From positions 682,001 through 746,000 of the forward strand of contig NZ_FTNQ01000001.1 in NCBI RefSeq assembly GCF_900156455.1: a stretch of 64,000 nucleotides of DNA. The letters run 5' to 3'. A program made the translations under genes and the position numbers. Positions 1-8,312 of this stretch are shown one piece after another. This DNA is from Microbacterium sp. RURRCA19A. GTDB taxonomy: Bacteria > Actinomycetota > Actinomycetes > Actinomycetales > Microbacteriaceae. The notes beneath the pieces are model-generated. The model was not told the origin of the DNA. It was given only the letters and a program-made list of their open reading frames with translations, and did not search any database. Every line of letters starts with the position of its first letter. Positions within the stretch are counted from its first letter, which is position 1.

Positions 1-1661
1 AGCGCGTGGGACAGCGGACCGATCGACAAGACCATCAGAATCGTGCCGAAGACGGCCTGTTCCGCGTGCAGGAGGATGCCGCCCACGAGGAGCCCCGTGA
101 AGAGGACCGCGGAGACGACCCGACGGATCATCCGCTCGAGGTCGCGCAGGCGACGCTCGACCCGCGGGACCTGCGCGGAGACACCGCCCTCCTCGACCCG
201 CGAGATGAGCGCGTCGAGCCGACGCGGAAGGCGAGCAGTCAGCGCGGCGACCGAGGCGGCCTCGCGCGCGAGCGCTTGGACGGTGTTGCCGCTCTCCTCG
301 CGGATGAGTCGCTGCGCGTAGGGCTCGACGGCATCCCAGATGTTGAAGGCCGGGTCCAACGCGCTGCACATCCCGCTCGTGAGGGACATCGCCCGGACGA
401 TGAGCAGGAAGTTCTCGGGCAACTGGAACGGGAGCGCCCGGACCACGTCCCCGAACTCCACCGCGAAGGCGCGGAACTCCCGAGGATCGACCTCCTGCAG
501 CTCGGCGAAACCCATTCCACCGAAGCGCGAGAAGAGCTGCGTCATCGCCCGCTCGAGGGCGATCGTGTCCGCCGACGGGAGCAGCACACCCACATCGCGG
601 ATGCCGTCGACGAGGCCCTTGCCGTCGCGCGACGCCGCGGCGATCAGCACGCGCCGCAGACCCCGACGAAGGTTCGGGGGAACCTCCCCCATCATCCCGA
701 AATCGATGAAGGTGAACCGCCAGGCCGGGGAGCCGGTATCCGTGGATCCGGGGAGCGGGGTCACGAAGACATTGCCCGGGTGCGGATCGGCGTGGAAGAA
801 GCCGTCGTCGAACAGCTGGTCGAACATGACGGCGGCGAACCTCGCCGCGACCTCGGACGGATCGATGCCCGCCGCGCGGAGCGCCGCGACGTCGTTGATC
901 TTGATCGCGGTGACGTCCTGCAGGGTCAGCAATCGCCGCGTGGTCCGTTCCCAGACGACCTCGGGTACGGCCACCCCTCCTTCGCCGCCGAAGTCCTCGG
1001 CGAAGCGTTCGGAGCTCGCCGCCTCGTGGAGGTAGTCGATCTCCTCCAGGCTCGTGGCGGCGAACTCCTCGACGAGCGCGGGCATGTCGACACGGTCGCG
1101 GACCAGAGCCACCCGACTCAGCCACCCGCCGACCTTGCGGAGCGCCCGCAGATCGACGTCGACGATCCGGTCGATGCCGGGGCGCTGGATCTTCACCACC
1201 ACATCGCGCAGCCCGGTGTCGTCGGCCAGCGCATCGGTGAGGACGGCGCGATGCGCCTGCCCGAGCGACGCCGCCGCGAGCGGCCGCTCGTCGATCGATG
1301 CGAAGGCCCTCGCCAACGGCATCCCGAGTTCTTCCTCGGCGCGCGCCCGCATCTGGGCGAACGGCACCGAGGGGACTTCGTCCTGCAGCCCCTCGAGCTC
1401 TTTCGTGATGATGGGCGGCAGGACGTCGAGGCGCGACGACATGAACTGTCCGACCTTGATCATCAGACCGCCGAGATCGATCGCCAGCGCGTGGAAGCGC
1501 CGCGCGATGATCTGGAGCCGGCGCGTCCGGCCCCGGGCGGAGATCCGCTCGAGGCCGAGCCGCGGCAGGAACAGCTCGTACCACCACGCCTGGACGAGGT
1601 AGCGCGCGGCGAACCGCGTGATGCGCCGGTAGCGGGCGCGCATGAGGGCGTCGTCGGTCAT
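1..1661 (-). CDS. AarF/UbiB (ABC1) family kinase-like protein, 3' end cut by window edge
   Basis: About 553 residues are visible; the C-terminus lies beyond base 1. The frame carries the ABC1 atypical kinase signature: a KVGQ motif near residues 69-72, an A-rich ASLGQAH loop, an HADPHPGN segment and an IDFG metal-binding motif. Two hydrophobic stretches near the visible C-terminus look like the membrane hairpin typical of the family. Members act in quinone or lipid metabolism as ATP-dependent, membrane-anchored proteins; the substrate here cannot be read from sequence. ATG at 1661 follows a GGAGAT ribosome site. It lies 50 bases behind the padR-type gene on the same strand, so the two are probably co-transcribed and the PadR protein may control it. 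The large plus-strand frame over this region is its antisense shadow. Confidence 0.9.
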   Translation of the reverse strand, partial: MTDDALMRARYRRITRFAARYLVQAWWYELFLPRLGLERISARGRTRRLQIIARRFHALAIDLGGLMIKVGQFMSSRLDVLPPIITKELEGLQDEVPSVPFAQMRARAEEELGMPLARAFASIDERPLAAASLGQAHRAVLTDALADDTGLRDVVVKIQRPGIDRIVDVDLRALRKVGGWLSRVALVRDRVDMPALVEEFAATSLEEIDYLHEAASSERFAEDFGGEGGVAVPEVVWERTTRRLLTLQDVTAIKINDVAALRAAGIDPSEVAARFAAVMFDQLFDDGFFHADPHPGNVFVTPLPGSTDTGSPAWRFTFIDFGMMGEVPPNLRRGLRRVLIAAASRDGKGLVDGIRDVGVLLPSADTIALERAMTQLFSRFGGMGFAELQEVDPREFRAFAVEFGDVVRALPFQLPENFLLIVRAMSLTSGMCSALDPAFNIWDAVEPYAQRLIREESGNTVQALAREAASVAALTARLPRRLDALISRVEEGGVSAQVPRVERRLRDLERMIRRVVSAVLFTGLLVGGILLHAEQAVFGTILMVLSIGPLSHA

Positions 1662-1711
1662 CGGATCTCCGGGATGCCGATGCCCCCACGAACCGTCGGG
1701 CTCGGGCACCC

Positions 1712-2287
1712 TCAGCTCTGGGCGAGGATGGAGTAGAGCTTACGGCGGGCCTCGTCGAGGATCTCGACCGCCTGCGCGACCTGCTCCTTGTCGCCCGTGC
1801 GGGCCACCTGAGCAGCCGCCTGGGCCAGCTCGACACCGGCCTTGGGCAACGCCGTCATCCGGCCGCTGTCACGCGTGGTCGCCGATTCCCATGGCGCGGT
1901 GCGCTCGGTGGTCTCGTCGCCGGCGGCGGCGCGCCCCTCGTCGGTGAGCGAATACGTCTTGCGGCCGCCCGACTCCTCGGCGCGCACCAGGCCCTCGTCC
2001 GTCAGCAACTGGAGAGTGGGGTACACCGAGCCGGGGCTCGGCTTCCACGAGCCGCCGCTGCGCTCCTCGATCTCACGGATGATCTGGTAGCCGTGCATGG
2101 GCTGCTCCAGCAGCAGCGACAGCACGGCGGAGCGCACGTCGCCCTTGTTCATCCGCGAACCGCCCGACGTCTTCTGCTCGAACTGCGCGCGGAGCTGCTC
2201 CATCGCGTCGAGGATGTTCGACATCGGCCAGCCCTGGCCGGCGGTACCGCGAGCGCCGAAGGCGTCGCCCAGGAACGAACCACTCAT
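1712..2287 (-). CDS. PadR family transcriptional regulator
   Basis: 191 residues. The middle of the protein holds the PadR winged helix (MHGYQIIREIEERSGG followed by SPGSVYPTLQLLTDEGLV), and the C-terminal part is a helical dimerisation region of the short PadR type. The N-terminal 45 residues are a glycine- and methionine-containing extension seen in actinobacterial members. ATG at 2287 is preceded by a GGGAGGT ribosome site. A perfect inverted repeat lies 38-59 bases upstream and is the likely autoregulatory operator. It is followed by the ABC1 kinase gene in the same direction. The effector is unknown. Confidence 0.92.
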   Translation of the reverse strand: MSGSFLGDAFGARGTAGQGWPMSNILDAMEQLRAQFEQKTSGGSRMNKGDVRSAVLSLLLEQPMHGYQIIREIEERSGGSWKPSPGSVYPTLQLLTDEGLVRAEESGGRKTYSLTDEGRAAAGDETTERTAPWESATTRDSGRMTALPKAGVELAQAAAQVARTGDKEQVAQAVEILDEARRKLYSILAQS

Positions 2288-2324
2288 GATGACCTCCCGA
2301 AAAGCGGGGCTCCGGATGAGCCCG

Positions 2325-2346
2325 GCGATATATAACGATATATCGC
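2325..2346. promoter_or_regulatory. Palindromic PadR operator candidate
   Basis: Perfect 9-base arms GCGATATAT and ATATATCGC are separated by AACG. It is the most AT-rich spot in the neighbourhood and lies in the padR promoter region. PadR proteins are known to autoregulate through AT-rich palindromes; the assignment to this gene is inference. Confidence 0.7.
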
Positions 2347-2375
2347 TGGGGAGGGTTCGGGCTGGGAGTTCGCGA

Positions 2376-3287
2376 TCAATACCAGTCGGTCGCCTGCGAG
2401 TGGCTCCACGCGCTGCACGGGGTTCCGTAGCCGCGGGAGATGTAGTCGAGGCCCCACTTGATCTGGGTCGCCGCGTTGGTCTGCCAGTCGTCACCGAACG
2501 TGGCCATCTTGCTCCCCGGCAGCGACTGAGGGATACCCGTGGCCCCGCTCGGGTTGTAGGCCTGGTAGTTCCATCCGGACTCCTTCGTCCACAGCGACAC
2601 CAGGCACGAGAACTGGTCGGAGCCCCAGCCGTACTGATCGGCGGCGTAGGACTGGGCGAACTCCTTCGCACCCTCCGGCGTGTTCACGCGAGCGAGAGCC
2701 TCCGCGGCTTCCTTCTGCCGCTGCGCCTCCGCCGCCGCGGCCGCCTCGGCCTGACGCTGCGCTTCGGCCGCGGCGTCCGCGGCGGCCTTGGCGGCCACGG
2801 CGTCGTTCAGGCTCCCCCGCAGGACCGCCACCCGCTCCGCCACGCGCTGAGCCTCCGTGCTGGCGTTCTGGCTCAGGGCCGGCACGAGCACGACGGGGAG
2901 GAGATCCGAGGAGGACAGCCGGTCGGTCGCGGTCTGCAGCGCCGCCGTGTCCACCGACGCGTCGCCGACGGCGAGCGGAAGGCCGGCGGCCTGGATGTCG
3001 GATTCGACCGTGGCCGCGTCCTTCAGAGTCGTCTGAGCACGGGTGAGCGCGGCGTCCGCGTCACCGACCACGCCCTCGAGCGTGGGGGCCGTGACGACGG
3101 ACTGCGCCGCACGGAAGGCGGGCGCGGAGAACGAGGATGCCGCGGCGTCGGGCAGCGAGACGGGCGCGGCGGCGGCGACACCCGTCAGGGTGACGATCCC
3201 CAGCGCCACGCCGGCGCAGGTGGCGGCGGTGGCGAGGGTGCGGCGTGCGCGGCGGACATGGGTGAGCTTGAGATCGGAACGCAGCAA
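2376..3287 (-). CDS. Secreted lytic-transglycosylase-like protein with coiled-coil linker
   Basis: 303 residues. The first about 40 residues form a signal peptide (RRARRTL then a hydrophobic stretch ending AAAAP). Residues about 150-200 are Ala/Glu/Gln-rich and probably coiled coil (AEAQRQ repeats). The last 90 residues match the transglycosylase-like domain found in actinobacterial cell-wall proteins (QFSCLVSLWTKESGW, NPSGATGIPQS, IKWGLDYISRGYGTPCSAW), with the Glu of KESGW as the likely catalytic acid. It would cleave peptidoglycan outside the cell. The only in-frame start is TTG at 3287; a TGA lies seven codons upstream. An MtrA-like site lies about 105 bases upstream. Confidence 0.85.
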   Translation of the reverse strand: MLRSDLKLTHVRRARRTLATAATCAGVALGIVTLTGVAAAAPVSLPDAAASSFSAPAFRAAQSVVTAPTLEGVVGDADAALTRAQTTLKDAATVESDIQAAGLPLAVGDASVDTAALQTATDRLSSSDLLPVVLVPALSQNASTEAQRVAERVAVLRGSLNDAVAAKAAADAAAEAQRQAEAAAAAEAQRQKEAAEALARVNTPEGAKEFAQSYAADQYGWGSDQFSCLVSLWTKESGWNYQAYNPSGATGIPQSLPGSKMATFGDDWQTNAATQIKWGLDYISRGYGTPCSAWSHSQATDWY

Positions 3288-3391
3288 AACGTGAAGAGTC
3301 TTTCGTCATCGGGCGCGGCTCGTCGGGTACGAGCGCGAGATCGTGCCGTCGGGTCGGCACAGGTCCCCGAGTGTGAGTGGCCCTTCTGGAC

Positions 3392-3408
3392 GTTATCTAT
3401 TCGTTACC
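3392..3408. promoter_or_regulatory. Direct repeat resembling an MtrA response-regulator site
   Basis: GTTATC-N5-GTTACC, two 6-base repeats on an 11-base period, lies upstream of the lytic-transglycosylase-like gene. MtrA, the actinobacterial cell-wall response regulator, is described as binding GTTAC-type direct repeats in front of peptidoglycan hydrolase genes. The match is by eye and no regulator gene is present in the window. Confidence 0.45.
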
Positions 3409-3600
3409 TGGGAGGGTCGTGAAAGCCGCCGTCTCGAACGGGGGCATGCGGTCGCGCGGTGACGGCGGCGAGGACCCTGCTCGGCGGCGCGCCCATCGGT
3501 CTCGCGGAATTCCCTGCTGAACTGGTATTTATCGCGGACGCCGCTCGCGTACGGGTCGCGCGACGACCGGCGCGACACCGGTCGAGTGATCCCCGACGAC

Positions 3601-3648
3601 CAGACGGGTCGACCCGGCGAGAAAAATCCTCGCGAATCGACCCGTCTG
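3601..3648 (-). terminator. Nested hairpin downstream of pgi
   Basis: Outer arms CAGACGGGTCGA and TCGACCCGTCTG pair perfectly over 12 bases. Inside them GCGAG (3617-3621) pairs with CTCGC (3629-3633) around an A-rich loop. It begins 47 bases after the pgi stop. There is no U-tract, so termination is inferred from strength and position. Confidence 0.6.
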
Positions 3649-3694
3649 TGACGCGGCCGGAACCGTCCGCCCGGTCCGGAGTCCCGGATACCGG

Positions 3695-5374
3695 TCAGGC
3701 GCGGTGGGCCCGGTAGTAGTTCAGCAGCGCGGCCGTCGAGGCATCCTGCGACGACAGAGCCTCGTCGTCGCCCTCGATCGCGGGGGCGATCTGCAGCGCG
3801 AGCTGCTTGCCGAGCTCGACGCCCCACTGATCGAACGAGTTGATGCCCCAGATCGTGCCCTGTGTGAACGTGATGTGCTCGTACAGCGCGATCAGCTGAC
3901 CGAGCACCGACGGGGTGAGCGCCGGGGCGAAGATCGACGTGGTCGGACGGTTGCCGGGGAAAGTGCGCGCCGCGACCAGAGCGCCGGTCGTGCCCTCGGC
4001 CTCGACCTCTTCGGCGGTCTTGCCGAAGGCCAGAGCCTTGGTCTGCGCGAGGAAGTTCGCCAGGAACAGACCGTGCACGTCGCGACCGCCGTCGGCGAGA
4101 GGGTACGCGGGGTTCACGAAGGCGATGAAGTCGGCCGGGATCAGCCGCGTGCCCTGGTGGATGAGCTGGTAGAAGGCGTGCTGCCCGTTCGTCCCGGGCT
4201 CACCCCAGAAGATCTCACCCGTGTCGGTGGTCACCGGCGAACCGTCCCACCGAACGGACTTGCCGTTCGACTCCATCGTCAGCTGCTGGAGGTACGCGGC
4301 GAAGCGGCTCAGCTGCTGGGCGTACGGCAGCACCGCGTGCGACTGCGCGCCGAGGAAGTTGGTGTACCAGACGTTGAGGAGACCCATCAGAACGGGCACG
4401 TTCCGCTCGATCGGCGTCGACGCCACGTGCACGTCCACGGCGTGGAAGCCGCTCAGCAGCTCACGGAAGGCCGCCGGACCGAACGCGATCATGAGCGACA
4501 GCCCGATCGCGGAGTCGACGGAGTAGCGTCCCCCGACCCAGTCCCAGAAACCGAACGCGTTGGTCGGGTCGATGCCGAAGGCCTCCACCTTGTCGAGAGC
4601 CGTGGAGACGGCGACGAAGTGGTGCGCGACGGCGTCGACGCGCGCGGCGTCGGTGTCGTCGATCGCGCCCGCCTCGGCCAGTCGGGCCCACAGCCAGTCC
4701 CGCGCGAGACGGGCGTTGGTGAGGGTCTCGAGAGTCGTGAAGGTCTTCGAGGCGACGATGAAGAGCGTCGTCTCAGGGTCGAGACCCGCGGTCTTCTCGG
4801 CGATGTCGGTCGGGTCGATGTTGCTCACGAACCGCGCCTGGATGCCGGCGTCCGCGAGAGGCTTCAGGGCCTCGTAGACCATCACGGGGCCGAGGTCGGA
4901 TCCACCGATGCCGATGTTGACGACATGCGTGACCTTCTTCCCGGTCACGCCCTTCCACTCACCGCTGCGCACGCGGTCGGCGAACTCGGACATCGCCGCC
5001 AGGACGGCCTGGACGTCGTGGTCGACGTCCTGCCCGTCGACGTGGAGCGCGGGCGTGGCGCCGGCCGGGCGGCGGAGCGCCGTGTGCAGGACCGCGCGAT
5101 CCTCGGACGTATTGAGGTGGACGCCGCTCAGCATCTCGGCGAATCGCTCACGGACACCGGTCTCTTCGGCGAGCGCGACGAGGGCCTCGAGGATCTCGGG
5201 CGTCACGAGGTTCTTCGAGAGATCGACGTGCAGATCGCCCACGGTGCGCGTGAGGCTCTCGACGCGGCCGGAGTCTGCGGCGAACCATCCGCGCAGATCG
5301 GGGTCGAATCCCTCGCGAAGAGCCGTGAGGCGGGTCCAGGCGGACGTGGTGGTGGGGTCAACGGGAGCAGTCAC
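3695..5374 (-). CDS. pgi: Glucose-6-phosphate isomerase
   Basis: 559 residues, the normal length for the bacterial enzyme, which interconverts glucose-6-phosphate and fructose-6-phosphate in the cytoplasm. Visible family motifs include GIGGSDLGP (phosphate binding), SKTFTTLET, a [11 protein letters not shown] segment holding the catalytic glutamate region, and [17 protein letters not shown] near the C-terminus. The GTG at 5374 is chosen because a TAGCGT -10 element ends exactly six bases upstream, which would make the mRNA leaderless. It is a single-gene unit; a strong hairpin follows the stop. Confidence 0.97.
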   Translation of the reverse strand: MTAPVDPTTTSAWTRLTALREGFDPDLRGWFAADSGRVESLTRTVGDLHVDLSKNLVTPEILEALVALAEETGVRERFAEMLSGVHLNTSEDRAVLHTALRRPAGATPALHVDGQDVDHDVQAVLAAMSEFADRVRSGEWKGVTGKKVTHVVNIGIGGSDLGPVMVYEALKPLADAGIQARFVSNIDPTDIAEKTAGLDPETTLFIVASKTFTTLETLTNARLARDWLWARLAEAGAIDDTDAARVDAVAHHFVAVSTALDKVEAFGIDPTNAFGFWDWVGGRYSVDSAIGLSLMIAFGPAAFRELLSGFHAVDVHVASTPIERNVPVLMGLLNVWYTNFLGAQSHAVLPYAQQLSRFAAYLQQLTMESNGKSVRWDGSPVTTDTGEIFWGEPGTNGQHAFYQLIHQGTRLIPADFIAFVNPAYPLADGGRDVHGLFLANFLAQTKALAFGKTAEEVEAEGTTGALVAARTFPGNRPTTSIFAPALTPSVLGQLIALYEHITFTQGTIWGINSFDQWGVELGKQLALQIAPAIEGDDEALSSQDASTAALLNYYRAHRA

Positions 5375-5380
5375 ATCCCC

Positions 5381-5386
5381 ACGCTA
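5381..5386 (-). promoter_or_regulatory. -10 element TAGCGT of pgi
   Basis: On the minus strand TAGCGT is followed by six bases and then the GTG start, the spacing expected if transcription begins at the start codon. Confidence 0.6.
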
Positions 5387-5436
5387 GCGACCCTCGGGCA
5401 TGACGAAGGGCCGAATGACGAACGCAGCGGGAAACG

Positions 5437-6150
5437 CTACGCGCGCCCGCCCCGGGGAGGACCGGCGTACGCCGCGGGGAGCGGGATCTCCCGTGAACGA
5501 TCCCAGGGCTCGGTCCACCCGAGTCGGTCGAACAGCCCGTCGAGGAGCATCGCGGTGAAGCCCCACACCACGTGGGTTCCGCCGGCGTGCGGAACGAGGA
5601 AGGCGGGGCCGCTCCACGTACGTCCGTCGCGATGGATGCGGGTGACCCCGCGCCGCGCGGAGTCCAGCAGATCGGCCACGGGCGCCCGGAACACGGCCGC
5701 CGACTCGGCGGTGTCGACCGCCCGCACCGGAGTCGGCCGATCCCACCACGCGACCACCGGCGTCACCAGATGGCGCGAATACGCGAGGGGCACGCGCGGC
5801 AGCGTGCCGATCACGCCCACCCCGGCCGGATCGAGACCGGTCTCCTCCCGCGCCTCACGGAGCGCGGCATCCACGGGCCCTGCATCCCCCGGATCGACGC
5901 GCCCGCCGGGGAACGCGATCTGGCCCGGGTGCGCGCGGAGGGTGTCCGCACGCGAGAGCAGGAGGACGTCGAGGTCCGGCGGCACGGACGCGGAGACGCG
6001 CGCCGCGGGAACGGCATCCAGCGTCCCGAAGAGCATCAGCACGGCCGCCTCGCGCGCGCCGTCCTCCACCGGGAGGGCGCGGAGGTCGGCGAACATCTCG
6101 CCCGTCGCGTCGTCGACGACGCGACGGAGATCGTCGAGCGGCGAGGGCAT
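5437..6150 (-). CDS. CoA pyrophosphatase-type NUDIX hydrolase
   Basis: 237 residues. The central block has the CoA-pyrophosphatase signature: LLLSRADTLRAHPGQIAFPGG followed by the NUDIX stretch ending ALREAREETGL. Enzymes of this group hydrolyse coenzyme A and its derivatives to phosphopantetheine and 3',5'-ADP. The C-terminal HVVWGFTAMLLDGLFDRLG segment is typical of the group. ATG at 6150 is fixed by a TACCCT -10 six bases upstream (6157-6162), implying a leaderless transcript. The next gene on this strand upstream is the DUF2510 protein, ending 31 bases away. Confidence 0.9.
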   Translation of the reverse strand: MPSPLDDLRRVVDDATGEMFADLRALPVEDGAREAAVLMLFGTLDAVPAARVSASVPPDLDVLLLSRADTLRAHPGQIAFPGGRVDPGDAGPVDAALREAREETGLDPAGVGVIGTLPRVPLAYSRHLVTPVVAWWDRPTPVRAVDTAESAAVFRAPVADLLDSARRGVTRIHRDGRTWSGPAFLVPHAGGTHVVWGFTAMLLDGLFDRLGWTEPWDRSREIPLPAAYAGPPRGGRA

Positions 6151-6156
6151 GGGTCG

Positions 6157-6162
6157 AGGGTA
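6157..6162 (-). promoter_or_regulatory. -10 element TACCCT of the NUDIX gene
   Basis: TACCCT lies six bases before ATG 6150 on the minus strand, matching the leaderless pattern seen repeatedly in this window. Confidence 0.5.
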
Positions 6163-6181
6163 GCTCCGACAAGGCGCTCTC

Positions 6182-7111
6182 CTACGACTGGCACGCCCAC
6201 CCGTCACCGTCGCGATCCAGGTCGTACACGTCCGGGCCGACGACACGTGCCACACCCGAGAAGTAGGAGGGGCCGTTGCCCTTCCCGCCTGCGCAGTCCA
6301 CGTCGCTGTCGATCGGCACACAGGCGTCGGCGTAGCTGGGGTGGCACCCGTCCGACGATGACGGCGCCTCGGCCGGGGGTGGCGCGACGTAGGTACCGGC
6401 AGAGGTCACCTCGCGAACGGGCTCGCGCGTCACACTCTCGCTGACAAGATCGCGCGCAGTCTCCACACCGTCAACGGTCGTGATCCGGAACACAGACGTC
6501 TTCTCGCCATCGGAGCCCGCCGTCGTGATCCGCGACTCTCCGCGCGGGATCGTGCCGTCCTCGATGGAGATCTTCTCGAAGGGGATCGGCGCGGTGACCG
6601 TCTCCTCTCGGAGCACGGTCACCGGTGTGCGCGTCGGCGTGGACGTCGCCGTCGGTTCGCTCTTCATCGTCGGGGGGACGGATGCCGTGGATCCGGCGAC
6701 GATCGCCGTCGAAGTGGGAGCGGGGGCACCGGATGAGGCCGCGGCGCCGATCCCTCCAGCGACGAGCACGAAGGCCGCCGCCGCCGCGGTCACGGTGCCC
6801 GCGGCTCGTCGCGACCGCACGAGAAGCCACGAAGAACGCCCGGTGGCCAGCGCCAAGATTCCGAGGACGACCACAACCGCGGCGCCCAGCACGAGGATCC
6901 GCCACATCAGCACGATCATCAGCACGGCGAGCCCCGCGATCAGAAGCCAGCCCCACCGGGGCACCCGTCGCGGCCACGCGACCCGAGGAAGCGGATCGCG
7001 CTCTTCTTTCCCATCGCGACCGACACGATCGGCCCACCGGCGCCCGTCCCACCACCGCCACCGCGTGGCATCCGCCGGATCCGGCAACCAACGCGCCTCT
7101 TCTTCACCCAT
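6182..7111 (-). CDS. Membrane-anchored DUF2510 / G5 / Excalibur-domain protein
   Basis: 309 residues. Order of parts: an N-terminal DUF2510 motif (RWLPDPADATRWRWWDGRRWAD, a tryptophan-rich module facing the cytoplasm), two or three hydrophobic segments (about residues 50-125), a Ser/Thr/Pro-rich linker, a G5-like domain (VLREETVTAPIPFEK to DGVETARDLVSES) and a C-terminal Excalibur calcium-binding motif (DLDRDGDGWACQ with flanking cysteines). G5 domains are linked to cell-wall sugar binding. The likely role is an exported wall-associated protein; the substrate is unknown. ATG 7111 was chosen because DUF2510 begins directly after it. Confidence 0.8.
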   Translation of the reverse strand: MGEEEARWLPDPADATRWRWWDGRRWADRVGRDGKEERDPLPRVAWPRRVPRWGWLLIAGLAVLMIVLMWRILVLGAAVVVVLGILALATGRSSWLLVRSRRAAGTVTAAAAAFVLVAGGIGAAASSGAPAPTSTAIVAGSTASVPPTMKSEPTATSTPTRTPVTVLREETVTAPIPFEKISIEDGTIPRGESRITTAGSDGEKTSVFRITTVDGVETARDLVSESVTREPVREVTSAGTYVAPPPAEAPSSSDGCHPSYADACVPIDSDVDCAGGKGNGPSYFSGVARVVGPDVYDLDRDGDGWACQS

Positions 7112-7300
7112 GGGTCCCCCCGAACCTCGCGATCGCCGCACCAACGCGACGATCGCAACGTCATTGGAGCAGAAGATGAGGGCGTGAGCAACCGGAGATC
7201 GGCGAGCGTTCCCCCACGCCGACCGCGCGATCGACCGGCGGGGCCACCGGCCCGCCCGTTCTACGTCCACCCGTGTGAGGATGAACGCGGGAGGTGCCCG

Positions 7301-7612
7301 ATGACCGAAAGACTTCACGCCGTGACCCTCGTCGTCGACATGCCCATCGCCAAGATCGACGCGCTCGACGTGATCGCCTTCGCCGCGGACGGCGGGGTAG
7401 ACGGCGCGCGCAGCTCGCACCCGCGCGTCTGGCTGGCCCCCCACGCGTGGGCCGAGGTGGAGATCCCGAAGTTCGCCGACCCGCCGCCGTTCGCGATCGA
7501 CGTCCTCTCCGACGTGTCCGGCGAGATCGCCTGGGCGCAGGCCCACCGGCTGCACGCGGCACTGGAGCGTCTGGGCTGGACGGTCGAACCGCCCCGCGCG
7601 GGTGTGCGATGA
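7301..7612 (+). CDS. Small protein of unknown function before the two-component system
   Basis: 103 residues; I do not recognise the family. It has no signal peptide or membrane segment and contains a proline-rich middle (KFADPPPFAID). The fragment AHRLHAALERLGW looks helical. A GAGGTG ribosome site precedes ATG 7301. The stop codon is 23 bases before the start of the response regulator on the same strand, so it is probably co-transcribed with the two-component genes. The reading frame stays open upstream to 7184, but that part is Arg/Pro-rich and has no ribosome site. Confidence 0.65.
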   Translation: MTERLHAVTLVVDMPIAKIDALDVIAFAADGGVDGARSSHPRVWLAPHAWAEVEIPKFADPPPFAIDVLSDVSGEIAWAQAHRLHAALERLGWTVEPPRAGVR

Positions 7613-7634
7613 GCGGGTCCGCGACGGGACGCCG

Positions 7635-8312
7635 ATGAGCCTCGCCGACACGCGCCGTCCGCGCCTGCTGTACGTCGAGGACGACGGAGAGATCTCCGCG
7701 ATGACCACCGAGGTCCTCGGCGAGGTGTACGACGTCACGCACGAGAGCGACGGGGTCGCTGCTCGCGACCGGGCCCTGCGCGAACGGTTCGACCTGATCG
7801 TGCTCGACCGGCGACTCCCCCGGCTCGACGGCGAGCACATCGTCCAGGCCCTGCGCACCGCGCGCATCACCACGCCGGTGCTGCTGCTCACCGCCCTCGG
7901 GTCGGTGGCCGATCGTGTCGACGGCCTGGATGCCGGCGCGAACGACTACCTCGTCAAACCGTTCGACTACGACGAACTGCTCGCGCGCCTCCGTGCGCTC
8001 CTGCGCGGTTACCGCGCCGAGGGGCGGCGACGGGCCGTGGCGGACTGGACGTACGTCCCGGATGCCGCGGCGGTGTACGCCCCCTCGGGTGCACGCGTGA
8101 CGCTGACCGCCACCGAGAACGCCCTGATGGACCTGCTGACGTCGAGCCCCGACCGCGTGTTCTCCCGCGAGCAGATCGCGCGCGACGTGTTCTCCTCGGT
8201 CGACGCGGTCACCACCGTCGACACGTATGTGCACTATCTCCGCCGCAAATGCGCGCCGGACGTGGTCGAGACGGTCCGAGGACGCGGCTACCGCGCGGGC
8301 GGTGCCCGGTGA
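7635..8312 (+). CDS. OmpR-family response regulator
   Basis: 225 residues: a receiver domain (LYVEDDGEI acidic pair, phospho-acceptor Asp in LIVLDRRLPRLDG, VKPFDYDEL switch lysine) followed by a winged-helix DNA-binding domain (LTATENALMDLLTS, SREQIARDVF, VDTYVHYLRRKC, VRGRGYR). It should be phosphorylated by the histidine kinase encoded immediately downstream, with which it overlaps by GTGA. The ATG at 7635 lies just before the receiver fold; an upstream GTG (7602) would add 11 residues that do not resemble the family. Target genes are unknown. Confidence 0.93.
   Translation: MSLADTRRPRLLYVEDDGEISAMTTEVLGEVYDVTHESDGVAARDRALRERFDLIVLDRRLPRLDGEHIVQALRTARITTPVLLLTALGSVADRVDGLDAGANDYLVKPFDYDELLARLRALLRGYRAEGRRRAVADWTYVPDAAAVYAPSGARVTLTATENALMDLLTSSPDRVFSREQIARDVFSSVDAVTTVDTYVHYLRRKCAPDVVETVRGRGYRAGGAR

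Larger units (their letters stand above)
3288..3694. other. 407-base intergenic region between pgi and the transglycosylase-like gene
   Basis: No convincing gene. It holds the MtrA-like repeat (3392-3408), a 7-base stem CGACCGG/CCGGTCG (3564-3584) and a long nested hairpin downstream of pgi (3601-3648). The remainder, including a local AT-rich patch at about 3515-3535, shows no feature I can name. Confidence 0.6.

Noticed and set aside
6..1736. 576-codon plus-strand open frame
   Set aside because: It is antisense to the ABC1 kinase-like gene, has Arg/Asp-rich low-complexity composition and no family motif; high GC produces such shadows.
3061..3360. Alternative start frame MTKDSSRFAAF for the transglycosylase-like gene
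   Set aside because: It is out of frame with the signal peptide and domain; using it would need a frameshift for which there is no evidence.
3288..3694. Cyclic di-AMP (ydaO-type) riboswitch upstream of the transglycosylase-like gene
   Set aside because: This class often precedes resuscitation-factor genes, but I cannot find its conserved core sequences here.
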